A stretch of DNA of 64,000 bases, taken from Azospirillum endophyticum (GTDB lineage: Bacteria; Pseudomonadota; Alphaproteobacteria; Azospirillales; Azospirillaceae). The DNA lies in contig NZ_JAENHM010000063.1 of the NCBI RefSeq assembly GCF_016595245.1, positions 62,001-126,000 of the forward strand, written 5' to 3'. Positions 50,064-57,655 of this stretch are shown in pieces. The number at the start of each line of letters is the position of its first letter. Position 1 is the stretch's first letter. Under the pieces are notes generated by a model, which searched no databases, was not told where the DNA came from, and saw only the letters and a list, made by a program, of their open reading frames with translations. The translations under genes were made by a program, and so were the position numbers.

Positions 50064-51043
50064 CCATCCTGACCGAGGCGGAGCTGCGGCGGATCGTTCC
50101 GCTCGACCGCGATGCCATCGCCTGCGTCGAGGATGCCTTCCTGGCCTTGGCCACCCGCCCGGTGGCGATGCCGCCGATCCTGCGGCTCGACATCCCGGAA
50201 CATCGTGGAGAAGTCGACGTCAAGACCGCCTATGTCCCCGGCCTCGACGGTTTCGCCATCAAGATCAGCCCCGGCTTCTTCGGCAATCCGGCGCTCGGCC
50301 TGCCCAGCGTCAACGGGCTGATGGTGCTGCTGAGCAGCCGGACCGGTCTGGTCGAAGCCCTGCTTCTCGACAACGGCTATCTGACCGACGTGCGGACCGC
50401 GGCGGCGGGGGCGGTCGCCGCCAAGCATCTGTCGCGTCCCGACAGCGCCGTCGCCGCCGTCTTCGGCGCCGGGGTGCAGGCGGCGTTGCAACTGGAGGCG
50501 CTGACCCTGGTCCGCCCGATCCGCGAGGCCCGCCTCTGGGCGCGCCAGCCCGAGCGCGCCGCCGCCACCGCCGCCCGCCTGTCGGAGCGGCTGGGCTTCC
50601 CCGTCCATGCCGCGACGGAGAGCAGGACGGCGGTCGCCGGCGCCGACATCGTCGTCACCACCACCCCGGCCGACCGGCCGATCCTGATGGCGGACTGGCT
50701 CGAACCCGGCCAGCACGTCACCGCCATGGGGTCGGACGCCGAGCACAAGAACGAACTCGATCCCGCCATCCTGTCCCGTGCCGACCTCTATGTCGCCGAC
50801 CGCCTGACGCAGACCCGCCGGCTGGGCGAACTGCACCACGCGATTGCCGCCGGCACGGTTGCCGCCGACCGGGAGTTTCCCGAACTGGGCGCCGTCATCG
50901 CCGGGCAGGCCGCGGGCCGACCTTCCACCGATGCCATCACCGTCTGCGACCTCACCGGAACCGGGGTGCAGGACACCGCCATCGCCACGTTGGCGCGCGG
51001 CCGGGCCCTGGCGGCCGGTGCCGGCACCGTCTTCGACGCTTGA
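50051..51043 (+). CDS. eutC: Ornithine cyclodeaminase-like protein EutC
   Basis: A 330-residue mu-crystallin/ornithine cyclodeaminase protein. 'GFAIKISPGFFGNPALGLPS' and 'LLLDNGYLTDVRTAAAGAVA' (active-site D/R region) precede the Rossmann segment 'AAVFGAGVQAALQLEALTLV', and 'VTAMGSDAEHKNELDPAIL' is the family's late motif. With EutB it is assigned to conversion of hydroxyectoine intermediates to the ectoine route. It overlaps eutB by 13 bp. Confidence 0.85.
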   Translation: MPRMTILTEAELRRIVPLDRDAIACVEDAFLALATRPVAMPPILRLDIPEHRGEVDVKTAYVPGLDGFAIKISPGFFGNPALGLPSVNGLMVLLSSRTGLVEALLLDNGYLTDVRTAAAGAVAAKHLSRPDSAVAAVFGAGVQAALQLEALTLVRPIREARLWARQPERAAATAARLSERLGFPVHAATESRTAVAGADIVVTTTPADRPILMADWLEPGQHVTAMGSDAEHKNELDPAILSRADLYVADRLTQTRRLGELHHAIAAGTVAADREFPELGAVIAGQAAGRPSTDAITVCDLTGTGVQDTAIATLARGRALAAGAGTVFDA

Positions 51044-51074
51044 ACATCCCTCCTCATACGAGAGAGACCCCGAC

Positions 51075-52265
51075 ATGCTGGAACCGACGCTGAACTTCAG
51101 CCGGGCCGAATATGCCGCACGGCTCGACAAGACCCGTGCCGCCATGGACAAGGCCGGCATCGAGCTGCTGATCGTCACCGATCCGTCGAACATGGCCTGG
51201 CTGACCGGCTATGACGGCTGGTCCTTCTACGTCCACCAATGCGTGATCGTGCCGCCGCACGGCGAGCCGATCTGGTACGGACGCGGCCAGGACGCCAACG
51301 GCGCCAAGCGCACCGCCTATCTGGCCCATGACAGCATCGTCGGCTATCCCGACCATTACGTGCAGTCGACCGAGCGCCACCCGATGGATCTGCTGTCGAC
51401 GATCCTGGCGGACCGCGGCTGGGGCGGGCTCAGCATCGGCGTCGAGATGGACAATTACTGGTTCACCGCCGCCGCCTACCAATCGCTGACCACCCATCTG
51501 CCCAACGCCCGCTTCAAGAACGCGACGGCGCTGGTCAACTGGCAGCGCGCGGTGAAGAGCCCGCAGGAACTCGACTACATGCGCAAGGCCGCCCGCATCG
51601 TCGAGGCGATGCACGCCCGCATCGTCGAGCGCGTCGAGCCGGGGATGCGCAAATGCGACCTCGTCGCCGAGATCTACGACGCCGGCATTCGGGGCATCGG
51701 CGGGGCGGACGGCTTCGGCGGCGACTATCCGGCCATCGTCCCGCTTCTGCCGTCGGGGGCCGACGCCTCGGCCCCGCACCTGACCTGGGACGACCGGCCG
51801 ATGAAGCTGGGCGAGGGCACCTTCTTCGAGATCGCCGGCTGCTACAAACGCTATCACTGCCCGCTGTCGCGCACCGTCTTCCTCGGCACGCCGACGCAAG
51901 GCTTCCTCGATGCCGAGAAGGCGACGCTGGAGGGCATGGAGGCCGGGCTTGCCGCCGCCAGGCCGGGCAACAGCTGCGAGGACATCGCCAACGCCTTCTT
52001 CGCCGTGCTGAAGCGCTACGGCATCACCAAGGACAACCGCACCGGCTATCCCATCGGCCTCAGCTATCCGCCGGACTGGGGCGAGCGCACCATGAGCCTG
52101 CGCCCCGGCGACCGCACCGAACTCCAGCCCGGAATGACCTTCCACTTCATGACCGGCCTTTGGCTGGAGGATATGGGGCTGGAGATCACCGAGAGCATCG
52201 CAATCACCGACACCGGCGTCGAATGCCTGGCCAATGTGCCGCGCAAGCTGTTCGTGAAGTCCTGA
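51075..52265 (+). CDS. doeA: Ectoine hydrolase (M24 peptidase family)
   Basis: A 396-residue M24/creatinase-fold protein (EutD/DoeA). The N-terminal creatinase domain ends near residue 160. The catalytic domain has 'VKSPQELDYMRKAARIVEAM', 'SAPHLTWDDRPMKLGEGTFF', 'EIAGCYKRYHCPLSRTVFLG' and 'ELQPGMTFHFMTGLWLED'. As usual in this branch, several of the aminopeptidase metal ligands are replaced. DoeA opens the ectoine ring to N-acetyl-diaminobutyrate. It lies 31 bp after eutC and 2 bp before doeB. Confidence 0.9.
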   Translation: MLEPTLNFSRAEYAARLDKTRAAMDKAGIELLIVTDPSNMAWLTGYDGWSFYVHQCVIVPPHGEPIWYGRGQDANGAKRTAYLAHDSIVGYPDHYVQSTERHPMDLLSTILADRGWGGLSIGVEMDNYWFTAAAYQSLTTHLPNARFKNATALVNWQRAVKSPQELDYMRKAARIVEAMHARIVERVEPGMRKCDLVAEIYDAGIRGIGGADGFGGDYPAIVPLLPSGADASAPHLTWDDRPMKLGEGTFFEIAGCYKRYHCPLSRTVFLGTPTQGFLDAEKATLEGMEAGLAAARPGNSCEDIANAFFAVLKRYGITKDNRTGYPIGLSYPPDWGERTMSLRPGDRTELQPGMTFHFMTGLWLEDMGLEITESIAITDTGVECLANVPRKLFVKS

Positions 52266-52267
52266 CC

Positions 52268-53290
52268 ATGGCGCCCGTCGCACTCGCCCCCTCCCCTATG
52301 ACTCCGACGGTCGATTTCGACCGCGACGGCGTGCAGCACGGCTTCCTGCGCCTGCCCTACAGCCGCGACGATTCGGCCTGGGGATCGGTGATGATCCCGG
52401 TCACTGTGGTGCGCAACGGCAGCGGGCCGACCGCCCTGCTGACCGGCGCCAACCATGGCGACGAGTATGAGGGTGCCGTCGCCCTGTTCGACCTCGCCCG
52501 GACCCTGACGGCCGACCGGGTCGCCGGCCGCGTCATCATCGTTCCGGCGATGAACTACCCGGCCTTTCAAGCGGGAACCCGAACCTCGCCGATCGACAAG
52601 GGCAACCTCAACCGCAGCTTTCCCGGCCGCCCCGACGGCACGGTGACGCAGAAGATCGCCGATTACTTCACCCGCGAACTCCTGCCCCTGGCCGATCTGG
52701 TGATGGACATCCATTCCGGCGGCCGGACGTTGGACTTCGTGCCCTTCGCCGCCGCCCACATCCTGCCCGACAAGGATCAGGAGGCGCGCTGCTTCGCCGC
52801 GGTGGCCGCCTTCGCCGCGCCCTTCTCCATGCGCATGCTGGAGATCGACGCGGTCGGCATGTACGACACCGCGGCGGAGGAGCAGGGCAAGGTCTTCGTC
52901 ACCACCGAACTGGGCGGCGGCGGCACCGCGCGGGCGGAGACCATCGCCATCGCCAAGCGCGGCGTCCGCAACGTCCTGCGCCACGCCGGGATCCTAAAGG
53001 ATGGGGCGTCGGGGGACGGTCGACCGGCGGAGGCGAGCCGCTGGCTCGACATGCCGTCGGCCGACTGTTTCCGCTTCGCCGAGGACAGCGGCCTGATCGA
53101 GCCCTGCGTCGATCTCGGCCAGCCGGTGCGGAAGGGCGATCTGCTCGCCCGCATCCACCCCATCGGCCGCACCGGGCTGGCGCCGGCCGAGTACCGGGCG
53201 GCGCTGGACGGCATCCTGGCGGCCCGGCATTTCCCCGGCCTGGTCAAGGCCGGCGACTGCATCGCGGTGGTCGGTACGGTCGAGAGCTGA
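52268..53290 (+). CDS. doeB: N-alpha-acetyl-L-2,4-diaminobutyrate deacetylase
   Basis: A 340-residue zinc deacetylase of the AstE/AspA family (EutE/DoeB). Zinc ligands are visible in 'LTGANHGDEYEGAVALFDLA' (H and E) and 'LVMDIHSGGRTLDFVPFAAA' (H); 'GNLNRSFPGRPDGTVTQKIA' is the substrate-binding NRxFPG region, and 'VTTELGGGGTARAETIAIAK' carries the catalytic Glu. It removes acetate to give 2,4-diaminobutyrate, the DoeD substrate. It lies 2 bp after doeA. Confidence 0.9.
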   Translation: MAPVALAPSPMTPTVDFDRDGVQHGFLRLPYSRDDSAWGSVMIPVTVVRNGSGPTALLTGANHGDEYEGAVALFDLARTLTADRVAGRVIIVPAMNYPAFQAGTRTSPIDKGNLNRSFPGRPDGTVTQKIADYFTRELLPLADLVMDIHSGGRTLDFVPFAAAHILPDKDQEARCFAAVAAFAAPFSMRMLEIDAVGMYDTAAEEQGKVFVTTELGGGGTARAETIAIAKRGVRNVLRHAGILKDGASGDGRPAEASRWLDMPSADCFRFAEDSGLIEPCVDLGQPVRKGDLLARIHPIGRTGLAPAEYRAALDGILAARHFPGLVKAGDCIAVVGTVES

Positions 53291-53427
53291 CCGCCCCCGT
53301 TGGAACCCGCCCCGGCAGAAGGCGGGCATGTAGCAAGAACGGTATCGACACCGACCGAACAGGGGCCGGCGCGCCGACGGGAACGCCGGCCGGGCAATCA
53401 CCGAATCACGGAAAAGGGACGGCCGAC

Positions 53428-54276
53428 ATGAAACACCTCAAGATCGCCAAAAGCTTCGGCATCGCCACCGCGACACTCCTGACGCTCGCCGCGCCGGCCT
53501 TCGCCGCCGACACGCTGGAGACGCTGCGCGAACAGGGATTCGCCCGCATCGGCATCGCCAACGAACCGCCCTACACCGCCGTCAAGCCGGACGGCACCGT
53601 GTCGGGCGCCGCCCCCGACGTCGCCCGCGCGGTGATGAAGAAGCTGGGGGTCAATGACGTCGTCGCCTCGATCTCCGAATACGGCGCGATGATCCCCGGC
53701 CTGCAGGCCCGCCGCTTCGACGCCGTCACCGCCGGCCTGTTCATGAAGCCGGAGCGCTGCAAGGCCGTCGCCTATTCCGAGCCGATCCTCTGCGATGCCG
53801 AATCCTTCGCCCTGAAGAAGGGCAACCCGCTGAAACTGACCTCCTACGAGGACATCGCCAAGAACCCGAACGCCAAAATCGGCGCTCCCGGCGGCGGCAC
53901 CGAGGAGAAGCTGGCGTTGCAGGCCGGGGTGCCGCGCGACCGCGTGATCGTGGTGCCGGACCCGCAGAGCGGCATGAAGATGCTGCAGGACGGCCGCATC
54001 GACGTCTATTCGCTGCCGGTCCTGTCGATCCACGATCTGGTCGGCAAGGCCAACGATCCGAACATCGAGGTGGTCGCTCCGGTCAAGGGCGCCCCGGTCT
54101 ATTGCGACGGCGCCGCCTTCCGCAAGCAGGACACAGCACTGCGCGACGCCTTCGACAAGGTCCTGGCCGAGATGAAGGCGTCGGGCGAGTTCGCCAAGAT
54201 CATCGAGCCCTACGGCTTCTCCGCCGAAGCCGCCAAGCAGACCTCCCGCGAGAAGCTCTGCGCCGCGTCCAACTGA
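53428..54276 (+). CDS. ehuB: Ectoine/hydroxyectoine ABC transporter substrate-binding protein
   Basis: A 282-residue family-3 periplasmic binding protein. Signal peptide 1 to ~27 ('LLTLAAPAFAADT'). 'LREQGFARIGIANEPPYTAV', 'GTVSGAAPDVARAVMKKLGV' and 'MIPGLQARRFDAVTAGLFMK' are conserved EhuB positions, the last two shaping the pocket. It captures ectoines in the periplasm for EhuC/D. Unlike most ehu operons it lies last, 137 bp after doeB, with its own AAAGGGA site, allowing extra expression. A strong hairpin follows. Confidence 0.85.
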   Translation: MKHLKIAKSFGIATATLLTLAAPAFAADTLETLREQGFARIGIANEPPYTAVKPDGTVSGAAPDVARAVMKKLGVNDVVASISEYGAMIPGLQARRFDAVTAGLFMKPERCKAVAYSEPILCDAESFALKKGNPLKLTSYEDIAKNPNAKIGAPGGGTEEKLALQAGVPRDRVIVVPDPQSGMKMLQDGRIDVYSLPVLSIHDLVGKANDPNIEVVAPVKGAPVYCDGAAFRKQDTALRDAFDKVLAEMKASGEFAKIIEPYGFSAEAAKQTSREKLCAASN

Positions 54277-54281
54277 TCAAG

Positions 54282-54330
54282 CCGGCCGCTCCCCCCGCCT
54301 GCGCCGGACGCAGAGGGGGGGAGCGGCCGG
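54282..54330 (+). terminator. Terminator-like hairpin after ehuB
   Basis: CCGGCCGCTCCCCCC (54282-54296) pairs with GGGGGGAGCGGCCGG (54316-54330), a perfect 15-bp stem with a 19-nt loop, just after the ehuB stop. It also faces the converging arsH gene. Confidence 0.7.
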
Positions 54331-54386
54331 GCAGGCGGTGGCGCGTGGATCGATTTGGATGCCGCCTCACCACTCCCGGAATGTTC

Positions 54387-55148
54387 TCAGGCCGTCCTTT
54401 CGCCGCTCATCGCCGCTGCGGCCAGCGTCCGCGCCTCGGTTTCGGCCTTCAGCCCGGCCTCGCGGCGTTCGCTGTAGCGGCTGGTGAGATAGTCGCTGCG
54501 GTCGCGCACCACCAAGGTGAACTTGACCAGTTCCTCCATCACGTCCACCACGCGGTCGTAGTAGGGCGATGGCTTCATCCGCCCGGCCTCATCGAACTCC
54601 TGGAACGCCTTGGCCACCGACGACTGGTTCGGAATGGTCACCATCCGCATCCAGCGCCCCAGCACCCGCATGGCGTTGACCGCGTTGAAGGATTGCGAGC
54701 CGCCGGAAACCTGCATCACTGCCAGCGTCCGTCCCTGTGTCGGTCGGATGCCGGCACTTTCCAGAGGAAGCCAGTCGATCTGGCATTTCAGGACGCCGGT
54801 GATGGTGCCGTGACGCTCCGGGCTGACCCACACCTGGCCTTCCGACCATTGCGACAGGGCGCGCAGCTCCGCCACCTTGGGATGGTCGGCCGACACGCTG
54901 TCCGGCAAAGGCAGGTCGCGCGGATCGAAGATGCGCGTGTCCGCTCCCATGCGCTCAAGCAGGCGGGCGGCCTCCTCGGTCAGAAAACGGCTGTAGGACC
55001 GTTCCCGCAGCGAGCCGTAGAGCAGCAGAATGCGCGGTGGGTGGGTCGACGGCCGCTCCGGCGTCAGCCTGTCGAGGCTGGGCGCATCGAAATAGGACTC
55101 GTCCAGGCTCGGCAGGGAGTCCGATCCGGTCGTCTCGATATCATGCAT
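54387..55148 (-). CDS. arsH: ArsH NADPH-dependent FMN reductase (organoarsenical oxidase)
   Basis: A 253-residue flavodoxin-like protein. 'RILLLYGSLRERSYSRFLTE' is the FMN-phosphate motif, and 'LWV-SPERHGTITGVLKCQI' then 'LAVMQVSGGSQSFNAVNAMR' are ArsH signatures. ArsH uses NADPH/FMN to oxidise trivalent methylated arsenicals and lowers oxidative stress. The start at 55148 with AAGGA overlaps the acr3 stop by 8 bp; an in-frame ATG at 55163 lacks a good site. The last gene of the ars operon. Confidence 0.9.
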   Translation of the reverse strand: MHDIETTGSDSLPSLDESYFDAPSLDRLTPERPSTHPPRILLLYGSLRERSYSRFLTEEAARLLERMGADTRIFDPRDLPLPDSVSADHPKVAELRALSQWSEGQVWVSPERHGTITGVLKCQIDWLPLESAGIRPTQGRTLAVMQVSGGSQSFNAVNAMRVLGRWMRMVTIPNQSSVAKAFQEFDEAGRMKPSPYYDRVVDVMEELVKFTLVVRDRSDYLTSRYSERREAGLKAETEARTLAAAAMSGERTA

Positions 55149-56214
55149 GGGTGTGTCCTTCATACCAGGGCCTGGTCGCTTTGACGATCTTCACCACCGA
55201 CAGCATCACCGGCACCTCGACCAGCACGCCGACCACGGTGGCGAGCGCCGCGCCCGAGCCGAGGCCGAACAGGCTGATGGCGGCGGCGACCGCCAGCTCG
55301 AAGAAGTTGGAGGCGCCGATCAGCGCCGCCGGCGCCGCCACGCACCACGCCACCCCGAAACGGCGCGATAGCCAATAGGCCAGCCCGGCGTTGAAATAGA
55401 CCTGGATCAGGATCGGCACCGCCAGCAGCAGGATGACCAGCGGCTGCGCCAGGATTTGCTCACCCTGGAAGCCGAACAGCAGCACCAGCGTGGTCAGCAG
55501 CGCCACCAGCGACACCGGCTGGATCAGGTCCAGCCTGCGCTTCAGCGAGGCCTCGCCGCCGCTGGCCAACAGGCTGCGGCGCCACAGTTGAGCGCCGACC
55601 ACAGGAATGACGATGTAGAGCAGCACGGACAGCAGCAGCGTGTCCCAGGGCACGGTGATCGACGCGACGCCCAGCAGCAGCCCGACCAGCGGCGCGAAGG
55701 CGAAGACCATGATGATGTCGTTCAGCGCCACCTGGCTCAGCGTGTAGTGCGGTTCGCCCTCGCACAGGTTCGACCAGACGAAGACCATGGCGGTGCAGGG
55801 CGCCGCCGCCAGCAGGATCAGCCCGGCGATGTAGGAGGAAATCTGGTCCTGCGGCAGCAGCGGGGCGAACAGGTTTCCGATGAACAGCGTGCCCAGCAGC
55901 GCCATCGAGAAGGGTTTGACCGCCCAGTTGATGAACAGCGTCACTCCGACGCCGCGCCAGTGCTCCTTGACCTGCCCCAGCGCGCCGAGATCGATCTTCA
56001 GCAGCATCGGCACGATCATCAGCCAGATCAGCACCGCCACCGGCAGGTTGACCTTGGCGACCTCGGCCGCGGCGATGGCCTGGAACAGGCCGGGCACCAG
56101 ATGGCCGAGCGCGATGCCGGCGACGATGCACAGCGCGACCCAGACGCTGAGGTAACGCTCGAAGGGTCCCATGGCGGGGCGGGCCGCCGGGGCGGCGTGG
56201 AGGTCGGTTGTCAT
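55141..56214 (-). CDS. acr3: ACR3-family arsenite efflux permease
   Basis: A 357-residue membrane protein with ten predicted helices. 'FERYLSVWVALCIVAGIALG' is the family start; 'LILLAAAPCTAMVFVWSNLC' holds the essential Cys of helix 5, followed by 'EGEPHYTLSQVALNDIIMVF'. The end 'GLGSGAALATVVGVLVEVPV' is typical. It exports As(OH)3 by proton exchange. It lies downstream of the arsC fossil and is coupled to arsH. Confidence 0.95.
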   Translation of the reverse strand: MTTDLHAAPAARPAMGPFERYLSVWVALCIVAGIALGHLVPGLFQAIAAAEVAKVNLPVAVLIWLMIVPMLLKIDLGALGQVKEHWRGVGVTLFINWAVKPFSMALLGTLFIGNLFAPLLPQDQISSYIAGLILLAAAPCTAMVFVWSNLCEGEPHYTLSQVALNDIIMVFAFAPLVGLLLGVASITVPWDTLLLSVLLYIVIPVVGAQLWRRSLLASGGEASLKRRLDLIQPVSLVALLTTLVLLFGFQGEQILAQPLVILLLAVPILIQVYFNAGLAYWLSRRFGVAWCVAAPAALIGASNFFELAVAAAISLFGLGSGAALATVVGVLVEVPVMLSVVKIVKATRPWYEGHTHA

Positions 56215-56227
56215 GATCGCTCGTCCG

Positions 56228-56407
56228 TCAGGAGGCTTTGCCGATGCGATGTCCGGCGGTATCGACGACCTGCTCGCCGTCTTCCTTGGCGACGGCGCCG
56301 CGCCGGGCGTCGGGGAGGATGTCGAGCACCGCCTCGGACGGGCGGTACAGCCGCATGCCGAGCGGCGTCACCATGATCGGCCGGTTGATCAGGTCGGGTG
56401 CGCCATC
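56228..56407 (-). pseudogene. Glutaredoxin-type arsenate reductase (ArsC) C-terminal remnant
   Basis: On the minus strand one frame reads 'LAAMMAHP', and after a one-base shift another continues 'DLINRPIMVTPLGMRLYRPS', 'EAVLDILPDARRGAVAKEDG' to a TGA at 56228. This is the C-terminal part of an E. coli-type ArsC ('INRPIVVTPLGTRLCRPSE'). The catalytic N-terminal half is gone and its place is taken by the end of the LMW-PTP arsC gene, so a deletion seems to have fused the two. It also acts as the 190-bp spacer before acr3. Confidence 0.75.
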
Positions 56408-56915
56408 ATGGCGGCGAGGCGGACGCCTGCCCCATGTCGTCCAGCCTGCGCTTCAGCGCCAGCCGGTCGAGCGAGGCGATGGGCAGGCTGACGAAGGCCT
56501 GGATGCGGCGCTGGATTTGCCCGAACACCGTGGCGGTGAAGGCAGCCTTCTCCGCGTCGCTGCCCTGAGCGCTGGACGGGTCCGGGAAGCCCCAGTGCGC
56601 CGTCATCGGCTGGCCGGGCCACACCGGGCAGACCTCGCCGGCAGCGTTGTCGCAGACGGTGAAGACGAAATCCATGTGCGGCGCGCCCGGGGCCGCAAAC
56701 TCGTCCCATGTCTTGGAGCGCAGCTCGGCGGTCGGGAATCCCAACCGCTCCAGCAGGTCATGGACGTAGGGGTTGATGCGCCCGGAGGGCTGGCTGCCGG
56801 CGCTGAAGCCGCGGAAGCGGCCCTTGCCTTCGCGGTTCAGCAGGCACTCCGCCATGACGCTGCGGGCGCTGTTGTGGGTGCACAGGAACAGGACGTTGTA
56901 GACGCGGTCGGTCAT
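56406..56915 (-). CDS. arsC: Arsenate reductase, low-molecular-weight phosphatase type
   Basis: A 169-residue LMW-PTP-fold protein. 'VLFLCTHNSARSVMAECLLN' is the CX5R phosphate loop with the nucleophile Cys; 'SAGSQPSGRINPYVHDLLER' and 'FVFTVCDNAAGEVCPVWPGQ' hold the later cysteines of thioredoxin-linked ArsC, and 'HWGFPDPS' the Asp. It reduces arsenate to arsenite. The last ~12 residues ('MGQASASPP') run into the ArsC fossil, so the original tail may have been changed. Start MTDRVYNV. Confidence 0.9.
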   Translation of the reverse strand: MTDRVYNVLFLCTHNSARSVMAECLLNREGKGRFRGFSAGSQPSGRINPYVHDLLERLGFPTAELRSKTWDEFAAPGAPHMDFVFTVCDNAAGEVCPVWPGQPMTAHWGFPDPSSAQGSDAEKAAFTATVFGQIQRRIQAFVSLPIASLDRLALKRRLDDMGQASASPP

Positions 56916-56967
56916 CGCTGGATTGCCTTTCCAGGCCGCGGGCAGCGCGGCGGTTGGGATCGGGGCC

Positions 56968-57324
56968 TCAGGCGTCGTGGTCGCATCCGCCGGGACCACA
57001 CAGAACGGCCTGGGTCAGGTCGGCGGAGCAGAGTTCGGGGCGGCCCTGGCAACAGTCCTCCATCAGGAAGGCGATCAGCCGGCGGGTGCCCTCATAGTCG
57101 GACGCGTAGAAAATCTGCCGCTGCACCCGCCAGGAGCGGAGCAGGCCGGCGCGTTCCAACGTCGCCAGATGATGGGACAGGGTGGAGGCCGGAACCCCCA
57201 CCTGCTGGGCAACCTCGCCTGCCGTCAGCCCGTTCGGCCCCACCGTGATCAACAGGCGGAACACGGCCAGACGGGTTTCCTGGGCAAGGGCGGCGAAGGC
57301 GCCGATGGCGGTATTGATTTCCAT
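56968..57324 (-). CDS. arsR: ArsR-family arsenite-responsive repressor
   Basis: A 118-residue ArsR/SmtB winged-HTH protein. 'FAALAQETRLAVFRLLITVG' and 'EVAQQVGVPASTLSHHLATL' form the HTH. Cysteines are not in the classical ELCVCDL helix; instead 'FLMEDCCQGRPELC' and 'VLCGPGGCDHD' at the C-terminus form a likely As(III) site, as in proteobacterial ArsR variants. The start MEINTAIG lies next to an inverted repeat, and no good ribosome site is seen. First gene of the ars operon. Confidence 0.9.
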   Translation of the reverse strand: MEINTAIGAFAALAQETRLAVFRLLITVGPNGLTAGEVAQQVGVPASTLSHHLATLERAGLLRSWRVQRQIFYASDYEGTRRLIAFLMEDCCQGRPELCSADLTQAVLCGPGGCDHDA

Positions 57325-57326
57325 GA

Positions 57327-57342
57327 TTCGACGATAGTCGAA
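57327..57342. promoter_or_regulatory. ArsR operator candidate
   Basis: TTCGAC-GATA-GTCGAA, a perfect 6+6 inverted repeat three bases upstream of the arsR start codon, in an AT-rich stretch. It would let ArsR block its own transcription and translation. Confidence 0.55.
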
Positions 57343-57655
57343 ATATCTATGGGAGGCAATCGGCCGTTTTGCTCGCCCTGCTTCAAAGAGGATCGGGAGC
57401 TTCGCATCCAGCATGGAAGCGATCCGCAAGGGGCACGCGGAAGCCGCCATAGGGAAGCCGGCCTCAGCCTTTGCTGGCGGATGCGAGCCCTTCCTGCCGC
57501 ACTTGACCTTGCATACCGTTCGTCGGCGGTGCTGCCGCGGCAGGACCCATTCCTTGGAATCGATGGGACAAAATGTCGCACTTTCCTCCCTACAGGAGGA
57601 AGATGGCCGCATCCGCCCGGCGTAGCCTCGTCTTCGTAATGGAAGGGAGGCTGAC
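57343..57655. other. 313-bp divergent region between arsR and the flavin reductase operon
   Basis: Holds both promoters. On the right it contains ATTCC-TT-GGAAT (57549-57560), GACA-AAA-TGTC (57567-57577) and TTCCTCC-CTACA-GGAGGAA (57583-57601), three small inverted repeats in 53 bases. The left half shows nothing notable. Confidence 0.45.
57583..57601 (+). promoter_or_regulatory. Inverted repeat upstream of the flavin reductase operon
   Basis: TTCCTCC, 5-nt gap, GGAGGAA: perfect 7+7 repeat 54 bp before the GTG start. It could be an operator or a 5'-leader hairpin; its right arm resembles a ribosome site but no start follows. Confidence 0.4.
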
